NCBI RefSeq assembly: GCF_900637195.1
Contig: NZ_LR134356.1
Span: forward strand, 124,001 to 188,000
Reading direction: 5' to 3'
Origin: Mycolicibacterium aurum
GTDB taxonomy: Bacteria; Actinomycetota; Actinomycetes; Mycobacteriales; Mycobacteriaceae
Length of the DNA stretch: 64,000 bases
Positions 38,728 through 46,611 of this stretch are shown piece by piece; within the stretch, counting starts at the first letter, position 1; every line of letters starts with the position of its first letter. The position numbers and the translations under genes were made by a program. The notes below the pieces were generated by a model. The model ran no database searches, was not told where the DNA came from, and saw only the letters and a list, made by a program, of their open reading frames with translations.

Positions 38728-39444
38728 GTGCTTGATCGGCCGAATGGCGGTGCTCTTCACGGCAGTCTGCTGACTGCCCTGGGGAAAGCCATCGTGTCCG
38801 GCCAGTACCCGCCGGGACGGATTCTCACCCTGGATGGGGTGAATGCGGAGCACGGCGTGTCGCGCAGTGTCGCCCGGGAAGCGATCCGGGTGCTGGAATC
38901 CATGGGCATGGTCGAATCCCGCCGCCGGGTGGGGATCACCGTGCAGCCCGCGGAGAAGTGGAATGTCTTCGATCCGATGCTGATCCGGTGGCGGCTCGAC
39001 GTCGGCGATCGCACGGCGCTGCTGGTCTCGCTGTCGGAATTGCGCCTGGGATTCGAGCCGGCAGCGGCGGCGCTGGCGGCCCGGCGGGCAACCCCACATC
39101 AGTGCCGGGTCATGGCGTCCGCGGTGTCCGACATGGTGGTTCATGGCCGCTCCGGTGATCTGGATGCGTACTTGTTGGCGGACAAGATGTTTCACCAGAC
39201 GCTGCTGGCGGCCAGTGGCAATGAGATGTTCCGGGCGTTGACCGGGGTGGTCGACGAAGTGCTCACCGGCCGAACGCAACACGGAATGATGCCCGAGAAG
39301 CCCAATATTGCGGCGATCGCCCTGCACGACGAGGTGGCACGGGCGATCAGGATGGGCGAAGACAAGCAAGCCGAGCAGGCGATGCGGGCGATCATCGACG
39401 AGGCGGCGACCGCTGTCGTCGAGGAGTTCCCTTCGGCTCCCTGA
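38728..39444 (+). CDS. FadR-subfamily GntR regulator, probable gluconate repressor
   Basis: 238 residues: N-terminal winged HTH (LGKAIVSGQYPPGRILTLDGVNAEHGVSRSVAREAIRVLESMGMV) and C-terminal all-helical FCD domain with the metal-binding DxxxH (ADKMFHQTLLAASGN) and a later His. GTG start. It is divergent from gntK-gntP with 125 bp between, so gluconate or 6-phosphogluconate is the likely effector. A CATCAT box six bases before GTG may give a leaderless transcript; it matches the -10 consensus less well than others in this window. Confidence 0.88.
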   Translation: MLDRPNGGALHGSLLTALGKAIVSGQYPPGRILTLDGVNAEHGVSRSVAREAIRVLESMGMVESRRRVGITVQPAEKWNVFDPMLIRWRLDVGDRTALLVSLSELRLGFEPAAAALAARRATPHQCRVMASAVSDMVVHGRSGDLDAYLLADKMFHQTLLAASGNEMFRALTGVVDEVLTGRTQHGMMPEKPNIAAIALHDEVARAIRMGEDKQAEQAMRAIIDEAATAVVEEFPSAP

Positions 39445-39516
39445 CCCTGCAGGTACGGGAGCGACCGCAGACGTAGATGGCTCGAAAACCCCTGAGAAGG
39501 AACGGAGTTGGATGAG

Positions 39517-40548
39517 ATGACTGCATCGAGTGATGGCGACGACACCCTCGTCCTTGTGACGGGAGCCGCCGGTTACGTCGGCAGTCATGTGGTGAACCGA
39601 CTCATCCATGACGGCTACCGCGTCCGCGCCGCAGTCCGCAGCGAAGGCAGGGCAGACGAGGTGCGCAACAACGTGTCCGCGGCCGGCCTCGCCCCAGAGC
39701 GGGTCGAGTTCGCGGTCGCCGATCTCGCTGCCGACGACGGCTGGTCTGCGGCGGCCGAGGGGGCACGCTACGTCATCCACGTCGCCTCCCCCTTCCCCGC
39801 CGAGAACCCGGAGAACGACGACGACGTCATCATCCCCGCCCGCGACGGGACCGTGCGGGTGCTCGCCGCGGCGCGCGACGCCGGATGCTCGCGCGTCGTG
39901 CTGACCTCGTCGTTCGCTGCTGTCGGCTACTCGCCGAAGGACGGCGACGAATGGTCCGAAGACGACTGGACGAACCCGGCCGATGAGAACACGGCCTACG
40001 TCCGGTCCAAGGCCATCGCCGAGCGCGCGGCGTGGGATTTCGTGGCGCGCGACGGTGGCGGCCTGGAACTCACCAGCGTGATCCCCGTCGGCATCTTCGG
40101 TCCGACGCTCGGCGCACATCTGTCGACGTCGGTGCGGTTCGTCCAGTCGATGCTCAGCGGAGATCTGAAACGTGTTGTCCCGCAGTACTTCGGCGTGGTC
40201 GATGTGCGCGACGCCGCGGACGCCCACCTGCGGGCCATGACCGCCCCGGAGGCGGCAGGCGAACGGATACTCGTTGTCGCCGACGGGCCTCCGCAGAGCT
40301 TTCTCGGCCTCGCCACGATTCTTCGCGACGGTCTTGGCGACGCCGGTGAGAAGGTGCCGACGAGTGAGTACACCGAGGACGAGATCCGCCGGCTCGCCGT
40401 GTCCGAGCCCGCCTACCGGGATGTGCTGATACATCTCGGCAAGCGCCCGCGGATCAGCAACGCGAAAGCGAAGGCGCTGCTCGGGTGGTCGCCCCGCCCG
40501 GTCGACGAGACGATCCTCGACACCGCGCGGTCGCTGCTGCCCAGCTGA
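39517..40548 (+). CDS. NAD(P)-dependent epimerase/reductase (dihydroflavonol-4-reductase-like SDR)
   Basis: 343 residues, extended SDR. Cofactor motif LVTGAAGYVGSHVVNRLI near the N-terminus, catalytic Ser in LTSSFAAVGY and the Tyr/Lys pair in YVRSKAIAERAAW. Members reduce carbonyls of flavonols, cinnamoyl compounds or related aldehydes. ATG 39517 is preferred over the TTG at 39508 because GAGAAGGAACGGAG lies at proper distance. Single gene between the gluconate regulator and a quinone oxidoreductase; substrate unknown. Confidence 0.85.
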   Translation: MTASSDGDDTLVLVTGAAGYVGSHVVNRLIHDGYRVRAAVRSEGRADEVRNNVSAAGLAPERVEFAVADLAADDGWSAAAEGARYVIHVASPFPAENPENDDDVIIPARDGTVRVLAAARDAGCSRVVLTSSFAAVGYSPKDGDEWSEDDWTNPADENTAYVRSKAIAERAAWDFVARDGGGLELTSVIPVGIFGPTLGAHLSTSVRFVQSMLSGDLKRVVPQYFGVVDVRDAADAHLRAMTAPEAAGERILVVADGPPQSFLGLATILRDGLGDAGEKVPTSEYTEDEIRRLAVSEPAYRDVLIHLGKRPRISNAKAKALLGWSPRPVDETILDTARSLLPS

Positions 40549-40573
40549 CCGGGTTCACGCCTCGCCGGAATTA

Positions 40574-40587
40574 CTTCGACATCGAAG
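40574..40587. promoter_or_regulatory. MarR operator copy 1 (oxidoreductase promoter, distal)
   Basis: CTTCGACATCGAAG: 6-bp arms CTTCGA/TCGAAG around CA. It is the reverse complement of copy 2 and lies 35 bp upstream of it centre to centre, before the oxidoreductase gene. Confidence 0.75.
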
Positions 40588-40607
40588 CGGTTATCCCCTC
40601 CGTAACT

Positions 40608-40623
40608 GCTTCGATGTCGAAGC
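40608..40623. promoter_or_regulatory. MarR operator copy 2 (oxidoreductase promoter, proximal)
   Basis: GCTTCGATGTCGAAGC: 7-bp arms around TG, 22 bp before the ATG of the oxidoreductase, overlapping the likely transcript start region. The same 16-mer with one change lies in the promoter of the nearby MarR gene (42132-42147), tying both genes to one regulator. Confidence 0.78.
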
Positions 40624-40645
40624 AAATGAGGCGAGGAGGAACATC

Positions 40646-41590
40646 ATGAAGGCTCTCTACTTCCGCAATTACGGTGACAGCGACGTGCTGGAGTATGCCG
40701 AGATCGCCCGGCCTGTCCCGGGTCCGCGCCAGGTCCTGGTGAAGGTGGCCGGTGCGGCGTTCAACCCGGTGGACGCCGGTATCCGCGGCGGCTACCTGTC
40801 ACAGGTGTACGCCATCACCTTCCCGCACACCCCCGGCGTGGACGTGGCCGGCACCATCGCCGAACTCGGTGCGGACGTCGACGGCTGGACTGTCGGCGAT
40901 GCGGTCGTCGCGATGCTGCCGCTCGACGCCGATGGCGCCGCCGCGGAGTACGCGGTGGCTCCGGTCGAGGTACTGGCCGCCGCGCCCCACTCGGTGGCGC
41001 TGGCCGATGCGGCGGCGCTCCCGGTGGCGGGTCTGACGGCCTGGCAATCCTTGTTCGAGATCGCCGGACTGACCGCTGGGCAGACGGTCCTGATCAACGG
41101 CGCCTCGGGAGCAGTCGGCGGCTACGCCATTCAACTGGCCAAGCAGGCCGGCGCCGTCGTCAGCGCGACCGCCAGGGCGCGTGACGCCGAGCGTCTGCGC
41201 GGTTACGGCGCCGATCGAATCGTCGACTACGTGGACTATGGGGACTCACCCGTCACCGTCGAGGGTGCGCCGTTCGACGTGGTGCTCAACTTGGTCAGCA
41301 CGACGCCCGAGCAGACAGAGGCTCTCCTCGGCCTGGTGGTGGACGGGGGATTTCACGTCGGCACCATGACGGCGGGGCCTGAGCGCACCGAACGCGGGGT
41401 GCGCACACAGCGGGTCTTCGTTCGCTCCGACGCGGCCCAGCTCGCCGCTCTGGTCAGTCGTGTCGATGCCGCAGATCTGCGCATCGACGTCGCTGACCGC
41501 CGCCCGCTCGGGCAGGGCGCGGCCGTGCACGCCGACTCCGACGCCGGCCGGTTGCACGGCAAGACCATCCTGGTGCCCAGCGGCCAGTAG
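40646..41590 (+). CDS. NADP-dependent quinone/enone oxidoreductase (zeta-crystallin/MDR family)
   Basis: 314 residues: GroES-like N-terminal domain (FRNYGDSDVLEYAEIARPVPGPRQVLVKVAGAAFNPVD) and a nucleotide-binding domain with GASGAVGGYAIQLAKQAGA. Zinc ligands of classical alcohol dehydrogenases are absent, as in quinone oxidoreductases. GAGGAGGAAC precedes ATG. Two MarR-type palindromes in its promoter and a MarR gene with the same site downstream point to induction by phenolic or electrophilic compounds. It converges with that MarR gene across a shared hairpin. Confidence 0.88.
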   Translation: MKALYFRNYGDSDVLEYAEIARPVPGPRQVLVKVAGAAFNPVDAGIRGGYLSQVYAITFPHTPGVDVAGTIAELGADVDGWTVGDAVVAMLPLDADGAAAEYAVAPVEVLAAAPHSVALADAAALPVAGLTAWQSLFEIAGLTAGQTVLINGASGAVGGYAIQLAKQAGAVVSATARARDAERLRGYGADRIVDYVDYGDSPVTVEGAPFDVVLNLVSTTPEQTEALLGLVVDGGFHVGTMTAGPERTERGVRTQRVFVRSDAAQLAALVSRVDAADLRIDVADRRPLGQGAAVHADSDAGRLHGKTILVPSGQ

Positions 41591-41623
41591 CTCTGGGCCA
41601 CAGGCGTTTCCCCCGGGGCAGCT

Positions 41624-41650
41624 CCCCGCGGGCGCTCAGCGCCTGCGGGG
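41624..41650. terminator. bidirectional terminator hairpin between convergent genes
   Basis: CCCCGCGGGCGC, TCA, GCGCCTGCGGGG: 12-bp stem with one mismatch. It lies 34 bp after the oxidoreductase stop and covers the stop region of the convergent MarR gene, so it could end transcription both ways. No T-run. Confidence 0.5.
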
Positions 41651-42118
41651 AGTCCGCGCGGATCGGGACGGCAGCGACCGCACGTGGTCGCGCACCCGGG
41701 TCATGACGTCACCCAGAAGCGTCACATCGCGATCGGACAGCGAGTCGAAGAGAAGCTCTCGGACGACCTGGATATGGCCGGGCAGGACGTCGGCGACACG
41801 GGCCCGGCCCGCGGCGGTGATGCGCACGACCGTGGCCCGCTGGTCGTCGGCGCTGGTGTCGCGGGTGATGAGCCCGTCCCTCTGCAGCAGTCCGGCTTGA
41901 TGGGTCAGCCCGCTACGGCTGTAGACCACCCGATCGGCCAGGTAGGTCATGGTCAGCGGCTGCTCGGCGTCGGCAAGGATGGCCAGGATCTCGAACTGCA
42001 CGTAGCTCAGATCCCCGTCGGCCCGCAGTTGCTGCTGCACGGCGAACTGCAGCATGCTGACCGCCTCCGTGAGAGCGAAGTAGGTGCGCATCTGGCTGGG
42101 GTCGAGGGAGTCCGCCAC
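41636..42118 (-). CDS. MarR family repressor of the oxidoreductase
   Basis: 160 residues. wHTH: LTMTYLADRVVYSRSGLTHQAGLLQRDGLI with wing DTSADDQRATVVRIT. The GTG start at 42118 is fixed by a minus-strand TAGGCT box (42125-42130) exactly six bases before it, giving a leaderless mRNA. A palindrome nearly identical to those before the oxidoreductase gene touches the -10 box, so autorepression by promoter occlusion is likely. Confidence 0.9.
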   Translation of the reverse strand: MADSLDPSQMRTYFALTEAVSMLQFAVQQQLRADGDLSYVQFEILAILADAEQPLTMTYLADRVVYSRSGLTHQAGLLQRDGLITRDTSADDQRATVVRITAAGRARVADVLPGHIQVVRELLFDSLSDRDVTLLGDVMTRVRDHVRSLPSRSARTPRRR

Positions 42119-42131
42119 CCGTCGAGCCTAT

Positions 42132-42147
42132 GCTGCGATGTCGAAGC
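42132..42147. promoter_or_regulatory. MarR operator copy 3 (autoregulatory)
   Basis: GCTGCGATGTCGAAGC, one base different from the 16-mer at 40608-40623. It sits between the -35 and -10 positions of the minus-strand MarR promoter, immediately upstream of TAGGCT. Confidence 0.72.
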
Positions 42148-42155
42148 AATGACGG

Positions 42156-43031
42156 CTAGGCTGAAGCCCGCTCGGGCCGCACGGCATCACGCCATGCCAG
42201 CGGGTTCAGTGCGCGGAACGGGTCTGCGGCACGGACATCCTGCAACTCCGCGAGGACGGTCTCCAGAGCCGTCTGCGTCTGTTTCTTCACCGTCGCCACC
42301 CACTCGTCGTCGGACACACCCGCCGGCTGCGTGGTGGTGATCGGCTGGCCGAAACGTAGGTACATCCGCTGTGGGCTGGGTACCAGCGTAGGCCCGACGC
42401 CGCGCACCAAAGGCATTGTCATGTCGGGCTTTCCGGTGACAGCCGCGCCGAGCTTCTCGGTGAGCCGTCCCAGGAGGCTGTCCCGCGTGACAACGCTGCG
42501 GTAGATGTCGTCACCGCCGACGTGCCCCACTGGAACGATGGGGTAGTCGTTGGCGATCGCCACCCGAGCGAAGCCGGCCCGGCCGTTCCACTTGAGCTGG
42601 TATTCCTCGCCTTTGAACTTGCCGATCTCGCGACCGCCCCCGGGGAACACCAGCAGCGTCTCGTTGTTCTGCATCAGCTTCGTCGCGTTCTCGGGTGTGC
42701 CGACGACCCCGCCGCATGCGGCCAGCATGTCGCCGGCCGGCCCCGGCATGGATCCCATACCGCGTTCGGTCAGCGGCCGGACGCGCACACCCAGCGTTCG
42801 TCGCACCGACAGGCACGTCAGCCACGCCTCGGCCATCCCACTCTGAGTGTGGTTGCCCACGAGCAGGAATCGCCCGTCGAGCGGAAGGTTCTCGGTGCCG
42901 TCGACATAGGGGAGCGTGACATCGATCGCCGGCCAGAGCCCGTCGGCAACGACTTCGGCCACCTTGCGCAGCGCCTGGACGCGCGCGGGTTGATCGATGA
43001 TCTGGTCGGTCCTGGCGGCGGCGTTCCTCAC
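42156..43031 (-). CDS. lysophospholipid acyltransferase (PlsC-like) family protein
   Basis: 291 residues, GTG start after AGGAAGGACC. The PlsC fold is indicated by RFLLVGNHTQSGMAEAW (acyltransferase motif I position), LLVFPGGGREIGKFKGEEY (motif III-like, FPGG) and YPIVPVGHVGGDDIY. Such enzymes acylate glycerol phosphates or diacylglycerols. The classical HX4D reads HTQSGM, so the Asp of the catalytic dyad is not in its usual place. It is divergent from the TetR gene, whose operator lies in the shared promoter. Confidence 0.8.
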   Translation of the reverse strand: MRNAAARTDQIIDQPARVQALRKVAEVVADGLWPAIDVTLPYVDGTENLPLDGRFLLVGNHTQSGMAEAWLTCLSVRRTLGVRVRPLTERGMGSMPGPAGDMLAACGGVVGTPENATKLMQNNETLLVFPGGGREIGKFKGEEYQLKWNGRAGFARVAIANDYPIVPVGHVGGDDIYRSVVTRDSLLGRLTEKLGAAVTGKPDMTMPLVRGVGPTLVPSPQRMYLRFGQPITTTQPAGVSDDEWVATVKKQTQTALETVLAELQDVRAADPFRALNPLAWRDAVRPERASA

Positions 43032-43089
43032 GGGGGATGGTCCTTCCTCGGCGCACCGAGCGAGCGGTCGGTGTTGTGACTTCCACGGT

Positions 43090-43113
43090 ACCGAACGAAC
43101 TGGTTCGTTTGGT
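43090..43113. promoter_or_regulatory. TetR operator palindrome
   Basis: ACCGAACGAAC-TG-GTTCGTTTGGT: 11-bp arms with one mismatch (inner seven perfect) around TG. It ends directly at the TATGAT -10 box of the TetR gene and also lies in the promoter of the divergent acyltransferase, so one bound dimer would block both. Confidence 0.8.
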
Positions 43114-43125
43114 TATGATCTCGCT

Positions 43126-43698
43126 GTGAGAAGCGCCAGTGAGTTACGCGACGTGATCATCGACGCCGCGCGCGCGGAGTTCGCCCGGCACGGCCTGGCC
43201 GGTGCCCGGATCGACCGCATCGCCCGCTCGGCCCGCGCCAGCAAGGAGCGCTTGTACGCGCACTTCGGCGACAAGGAGGCGCTGTTCCGCCAGGTGGTCG
43301 TCACCGACACCGCCGAGTTCCTCGGGTCGGTCGGTGTCCGACCCGACGCTGTCGCCGAATTCGCTGGCGACATTTATGACCTGGCGGTCAGCAGGCCCGA
43401 ACATCTCCGCATGATCACCTGGGCACGACTGGAAGGCGTTGCGCTCGGTGAACCCGAAGTGGACGGACGGCCGATCCGCGAACGAGACACCGCCGCCATC
43501 GCGGCCGCGCAGGCCGCGGGGCACATCGATGACCGCTGGGAGCCGGAACAGTTGCTGGTCCTGCTGTTCGGCATCGGGATGGCCTGGGCCCACTGGCCGC
43601 AGGATCCTCCCGGCAACGCGACCACCCACGCGATGGCCCGGGCCGCCGCGGTCGAAGCCGCCGCCCGCATCCTCGCGCCCACGCCCCGAGGCGGGTAG
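43126..43698 (+). CDS. TetR family transcriptional regulator
   Basis: 190 residues: HTH at about 8-50 (VIIDAARAEFARHGLAGARIDRIARSARASKERLYAHFGDKEALF) and a ligand domain of TetR_C type. The GTG at 43126 is set by TATGAT at 43114-43119, six bases upstream, so the mRNA should be leaderless; the longer frame from 42997 crosses the promoter. A palindrome over the promoter and the divergent acyltransferase indicate autoregulation and control of that gene. Confidence 0.92.
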   Translation: MRSASELRDVIIDAARAEFARHGLAGARIDRIARSARASKERLYAHFGDKEALFRQVVVTDTAEFLGSVGVRPDAVAEFAGDIYDLAVSRPEHLRMITWARLEGVALGEPEVDGRPIRERDTAAIAAAQAAGHIDDRWEPEQLLVLLFGIGMAWAHWPQDPPGNATTHAMARAAAVEAAARILAPTPRGG

Positions 43699-43702
43699 CT
43701 CC

Positions 43703-45622
43703 TCAGCGTGGGGAGGTCAGGTCGTACAACGTGACACCGTCCACCGACATCGCGGTGTACCGCTGCGCGATCCAGTCGCTGATCCGGTCGGATTCCCATG
43801 TCGAGTCCGGGCCTTCGGCCCGAGGCGGCATCCCCGGGAGCGACGATTCGATGTAGTAGTGGATGCGCCGTTGCTTGACGTAGTCCTGGAACTGCTCGAG
43901 GGTTGGCGAGGGGTCGGCGCCACCGAAACCACCCAGCGGCATCACCGGATCACCCGTGGCGAGCTGATACCCCGCGCTGTCCAACGATCCCTTGGCTGCG
44001 GCCACCCACGTGAAGTCCTCGCTGTCCACAGCCAGCAGCCGAGAGACCTCCTCGGACGGTTCGCTCTGCCCCGGCGGCGGGCCGGCGCGGCCGTCCGGCC
44101 CCTCGGCCGCGGGGAATGCAGGCATCCCCCCGGTCGTCGACGGTCCTGCGACGACGATGGGTCCGTGGTGTGCGCTGCCGACGGTGTGGACGCAGAACGC
44201 GACCGGTCCGGCCAACGCGGCGACGACGCCCAGGGCCGCCGCCCATGAGGTGAGATCGCGACCCGCCGCCGTCACCCCGGGCCGGGCCGCACAGACGGCG
44301 AGCGCCGTGGTCGCCACCGCGCCGAGGCCGGCGACGATCCACCGCAGTGCGGGAACGAAGTCGGGGGTCCTGCCGAGTAGCATCCACGCCCACGCCGCCG
44401 TCAGTCCGACGACCAGCGCCACGACGATTGTCACCCAACGTTTGTCGCGATTCTGCCAGAGATGCACCGACCCCATGCCCACCACCGCTGCCACACCGGG
44501 TGCCAACGCCACGGTGTAGTAGTCGTGGAAGATTCCCGACATGAAGCTGAACACCAGGCCGGTCACCAAAAGCCAACCGCCCCAAATGACATAGGACGCG
44601 CGCCGTCGATCGGTGCGCGGTGCACGGCCACACAGCACCAGTCCGGCGATGAGCAGCACCAGCGCGGCGGGCAGGAGCCAGGAAATCTGCGTGCCCGACT
44701 CGGTGCTGAACATCCGGGTGATGCCTGCAGAGCCGAACATCGCCGGACCCTCAGGTCCCGGCCCGGCATTACCGGGAGGGGGGCCGGGCAGCCCACCCGC
44801 TCCGCCCGCACCGCCGCCGAAAATGCGGCCCAAGCCGTTGTAGCCGAGCGTCAGTTGCAGAAAGCTGTTGTTCGCGGAACCGCCGATGTACGGTCGGTCC
44901 GCCTCCGGCCACAGCTCCACCAGCGCCACCCACCAGCCGGCGGCCACGACGGCCGCGCCCAATCCGGCGAACAGCTGCAGCAGTCGTGCCCACCACCGGC
45001 GCGGCGTACCGGCGACCAGGTAGGCGATCGCCAGAGCAGGCAGGATCAGCATCACCTGGAGCTGTTTGGTGAGGAAGCCGAAGCCGATCAGCGCACCGCA
45101 CAGCACAACCCATCGTGTCCGCCCGCTGTCGACTCCGCGTAGCAGCGCCCATGTCGCGGCGACCATCAGGAACACCAGCAACGCGTCGGGATTGTTGTAT
45201 CGGAACATCAGGGTGGCCACCGGTGTCAGCGCCAAGAGCGCGCCGGCGATCAATCCCGCCGCGGGGCCGAAAGGCTTTCGCACAGCGGCATATAACAGTC
45301 CCACCGACGCGACGCCAAGCAGAACCTGTGGGAGCTGCAGGGCCCAGGAGTTGACGCCGAACAGCCGCGTGCTGATCTCCATGACCCACAGCGAGGCCGG
45401 CGGCTTGTCGACGGTGATCGAGTTCGCGGCATCGGAGGAGCCGAACAGAAACGCTTTCCCACTGCGCGTCCCTGCCTGTACCGCCGCCGCGTAGAAGGTG
45501 TTTCCCCAGCCGTTGCGACTCAGCCCCACGGCCCAGAAGGCAGCGGTCGCCACCAGCAGCGCGCCGAGTGAGGGCTTGACCCAGCGCGGGTCTGACAGGG
45601 CGCGCGTCTCAGATGCGGTCAT
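43703..45622 (-). CDS. GT39/ArnT-like polyprenyl-phosphate-dependent glycosyltransferase
   Basis: 639 residues with about thirteen transmembrane segments. The first extracytoplasmic loop has the PMT/ArnT-like features (TVDKPPASLWVMEISTRLFGVNSWALQLPQVL) and FRYNNPDALLVFLMVAATWALLRG. A Gly-rich loop (about 268-285) and a soluble C-terminal domain (about 500-639) follow. Family members move sugars from lipid carriers onto proteins or lipids outside the membrane. AGAGGAAA precedes ATG. Acceptor unknown; convergent with TetR, 4 bp apart. Confidence 0.88.
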   Translation of the reverse strand: MTASETRALSDPRWVKPSLGALLVATAAFWAVGLSRNGWGNTFYAAAVQAGTRSGKAFLFGSSDAANSITVDKPPASLWVMEISTRLFGVNSWALQLPQVLLGVASVGLLYAAVRKPFGPAAGLIAGALLALTPVATLMFRYNNPDALLVFLMVAATWALLRGVDSGRTRWVVLCGALIGFGFLTKQLQVMLILPALAIAYLVAGTPRRWWARLLQLFAGLGAAVVAAGWWVALVELWPEADRPYIGGSANNSFLQLTLGYNGLGRIFGGGAGGAGGLPGPPPGNAGPGPEGPAMFGSAGITRMFSTESGTQISWLLPAALVLLIAGLVLCGRAPRTDRRRASYVIWGGWLLVTGLVFSFMSGIFHDYYTVALAPGVAAVVGMGSVHLWQNRDKRWVTIVVALVVGLTAAWAWMLLGRTPDFVPALRWIVAGLGAVATTALAVCAARPGVTAAGRDLTSWAAALGVVAALAGPVAFCVHTVGSAHHGPIVVAGPSTTGGMPAFPAAEGPDGRAGPPPGQSEPSEEVSRLLAVDSEDFTWVAAAKGSLDSAGYQLATGDPVMPLGGFGGADPSPTLEQFQDYVKQRRIHYYIESSLPGMPPRAEGPDSTWESDRISDWIAQRYTAMSVDGVTLYDLTSPR

Positions 45623-45905
45623 CGTTTCCTCTGGTCGTCGGCCTCGAGTCGACCTGCACGTGCGTCACGACGTGCAGTCTGGTGGCGGAGCCTATGGACC
45701 GTATGTGCGCGACATTGGTGGCCGCTGTGTGCCGGCCACCGAAAGTACTACGGTGCCCCCAAAGGGGCGGCGCACTGTCGTCACAGGCGATGTACACGCC
45801 CGCGCGCCACGATCACAGAGTGTCAGCGCCCCAGTACTTCGAGACATCCCTGAGCGCCGCGGCGCCCTTGCGTGGGCAGCCCTTGCGCCGCGCGGAAGGA
45901 GGCCC
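45623..45905. other. non-coding stretch upstream of the response-regulator relic
   Basis: Between the glycosyltransferase start and the relic at 45906 no frame is supported on either strand. A frame on the plus strand stays open from 45498 but its sequence before about 45905 has no recognisable domain. The stretch contains the palindromic CCCCAAAGGGG at about 45759-45769. Confidence 0.5.
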
Positions 45906-46010
45906 GATCCGCGTCTCGTGGTCGACGACGAGCCCGTCCTGTCCGAAATGGTCTGTACGACATTGGTATAGGAAGGCTGGGTGGTGGCCACGGAAGGCGA
46001 CGAGGCGTCC
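45906..46010 (+). pseudogene. relic of a response-regulator receiver domain
   Basis: One frame reads DPRLVVDDEPVLSEMVCTTLV, then a TAG at 45969-45971, then EGWVVATEGDEAS. With the stop read as Tyr this is the first 35 or so residues of an OmpR-type receiver (VLVVDDEPVLAEMV...L.YEGW...T.GD), including the acidic pair DD. The phospho-acceptor Asp region and the DNA-binding domain are missing; the sequence turns into an Asp- and then Pro-rich run. It is therefore a truncated, stop-interrupted gene fragment. Confidence 0.65.
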
Positions 46011-46235
46011 GCGGATGACAGCGACGACGACGAGGACAAAAGCGCCGAGTCGAGGCCGGCGACAAGCAGTGTCCAGATGTGGCCTCCTACCTCGGTGGAC
46101 TGGCCTCCACTTTCCGACGACGAGAACCCAGGCGCCGCAACGCCGATCGTCGCAGCGCAACCACCTCCGGTCCCGCCTCCCGCCGGAGCGGAGATCAGGT
46201 CAACGCCTGTCGTGCCCGTGGTGCCCGAGCCGTGA
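45984..46235 (+). CDS. possible small acidic/proline-rich protein
   Basis: 83 codons from the GTG at 45984 (GGAAGG at 45971-45976). The first dozen residues continue the receiver relic frame; the rest is Asp/Glu-rich (ADDSDDDEDKSAES) and then Pro-rich (MWPPTSVDWPPLSDDENPG), a style seen in the C-terminal parts of small mycobacterial exported proteins. No signal peptide is visible. It may be a decayed gene tail fused to the relic rather than an expressed protein. It overlaps the end of the SnoaL-like gene on the other strand by 36 bp. Confidence 0.3.
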   Translation: MATEGDEASADDSDDDEDKSAESRPATSSVQMWPPTSVDWPPLSDDENPGAATPIVAAQPPPVPPPAGAEIRSTPVVPVVPEP

Positions 46236-46610
46236 ACGGCCCGCACTTGCGGGCTGGCCGGCAGATGCCTGGTACTGCGCCACCTGCCATTCGCCGCCCA
46301 GCCGGACGAGGGTGACGCCGATCGCCAGGTCCACCGGGGGACGGTCCGGGTAGGAGAAGGTCGCCGTCAGGTAGCCGAGCGCGACATCGTCTGCAAGGAG
46401 CCGGCTTTCCAGCAGGTGGTAGGTGACCGTCATACCGGCGGGCTGCGACCCGTAGTAGTCGGCCACCGCATGCCTGCCTACGCCGTACGGGCGCAGGCCC
46501 TGGAATACGGCGTCTTCGGTGAATGCGGCGGCCACCTGCGCGGGATCTCCGGCATCGATTCCCGCCTTCCATGCGTCCATGACACCGAGGACGACTCGAG
46601 CGGCGTCCAT
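46200..46610 (-). CDS. SnoaL-like (NTF2 fold) protein
   Basis: 136 residues. MDAWKAGIDAGDPAQVAAAFTEDAVFQGLRPYGVGRHAVADYYGS is a standard SnoaL-like opening, followed by strands ending in WQVAQYQASAG. Such proteins are small ligand-binding barrels, often isomerases or hydrolases. It starts one base after the stop of the SDR gene (stop and ATG separated by a single C), so the two are translated together. Function unknown. Confidence 0.8.
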   Translation of the reverse strand: MDAARVVLGVMDAWKAGIDAGDPAQVAAAFTEDAVFQGLRPYGVGRHAVADYYGSQPAGMTVTYHLLESRLLADDVALGYLTATFSYPDRPPVDLAIGVTLVRLGGEWQVAQYQASAGQPASAGRSRLGHHGHDRR

Positions 46611-46611
46611 G

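Noticed and set aside
45692..46246. 184-codon minus-strand frame across the response-regulator relic
   Set aside because: Ser/Gly-rich with no domain or ribosome site; the plus-strand frame carries the recognisable receiver sequence.
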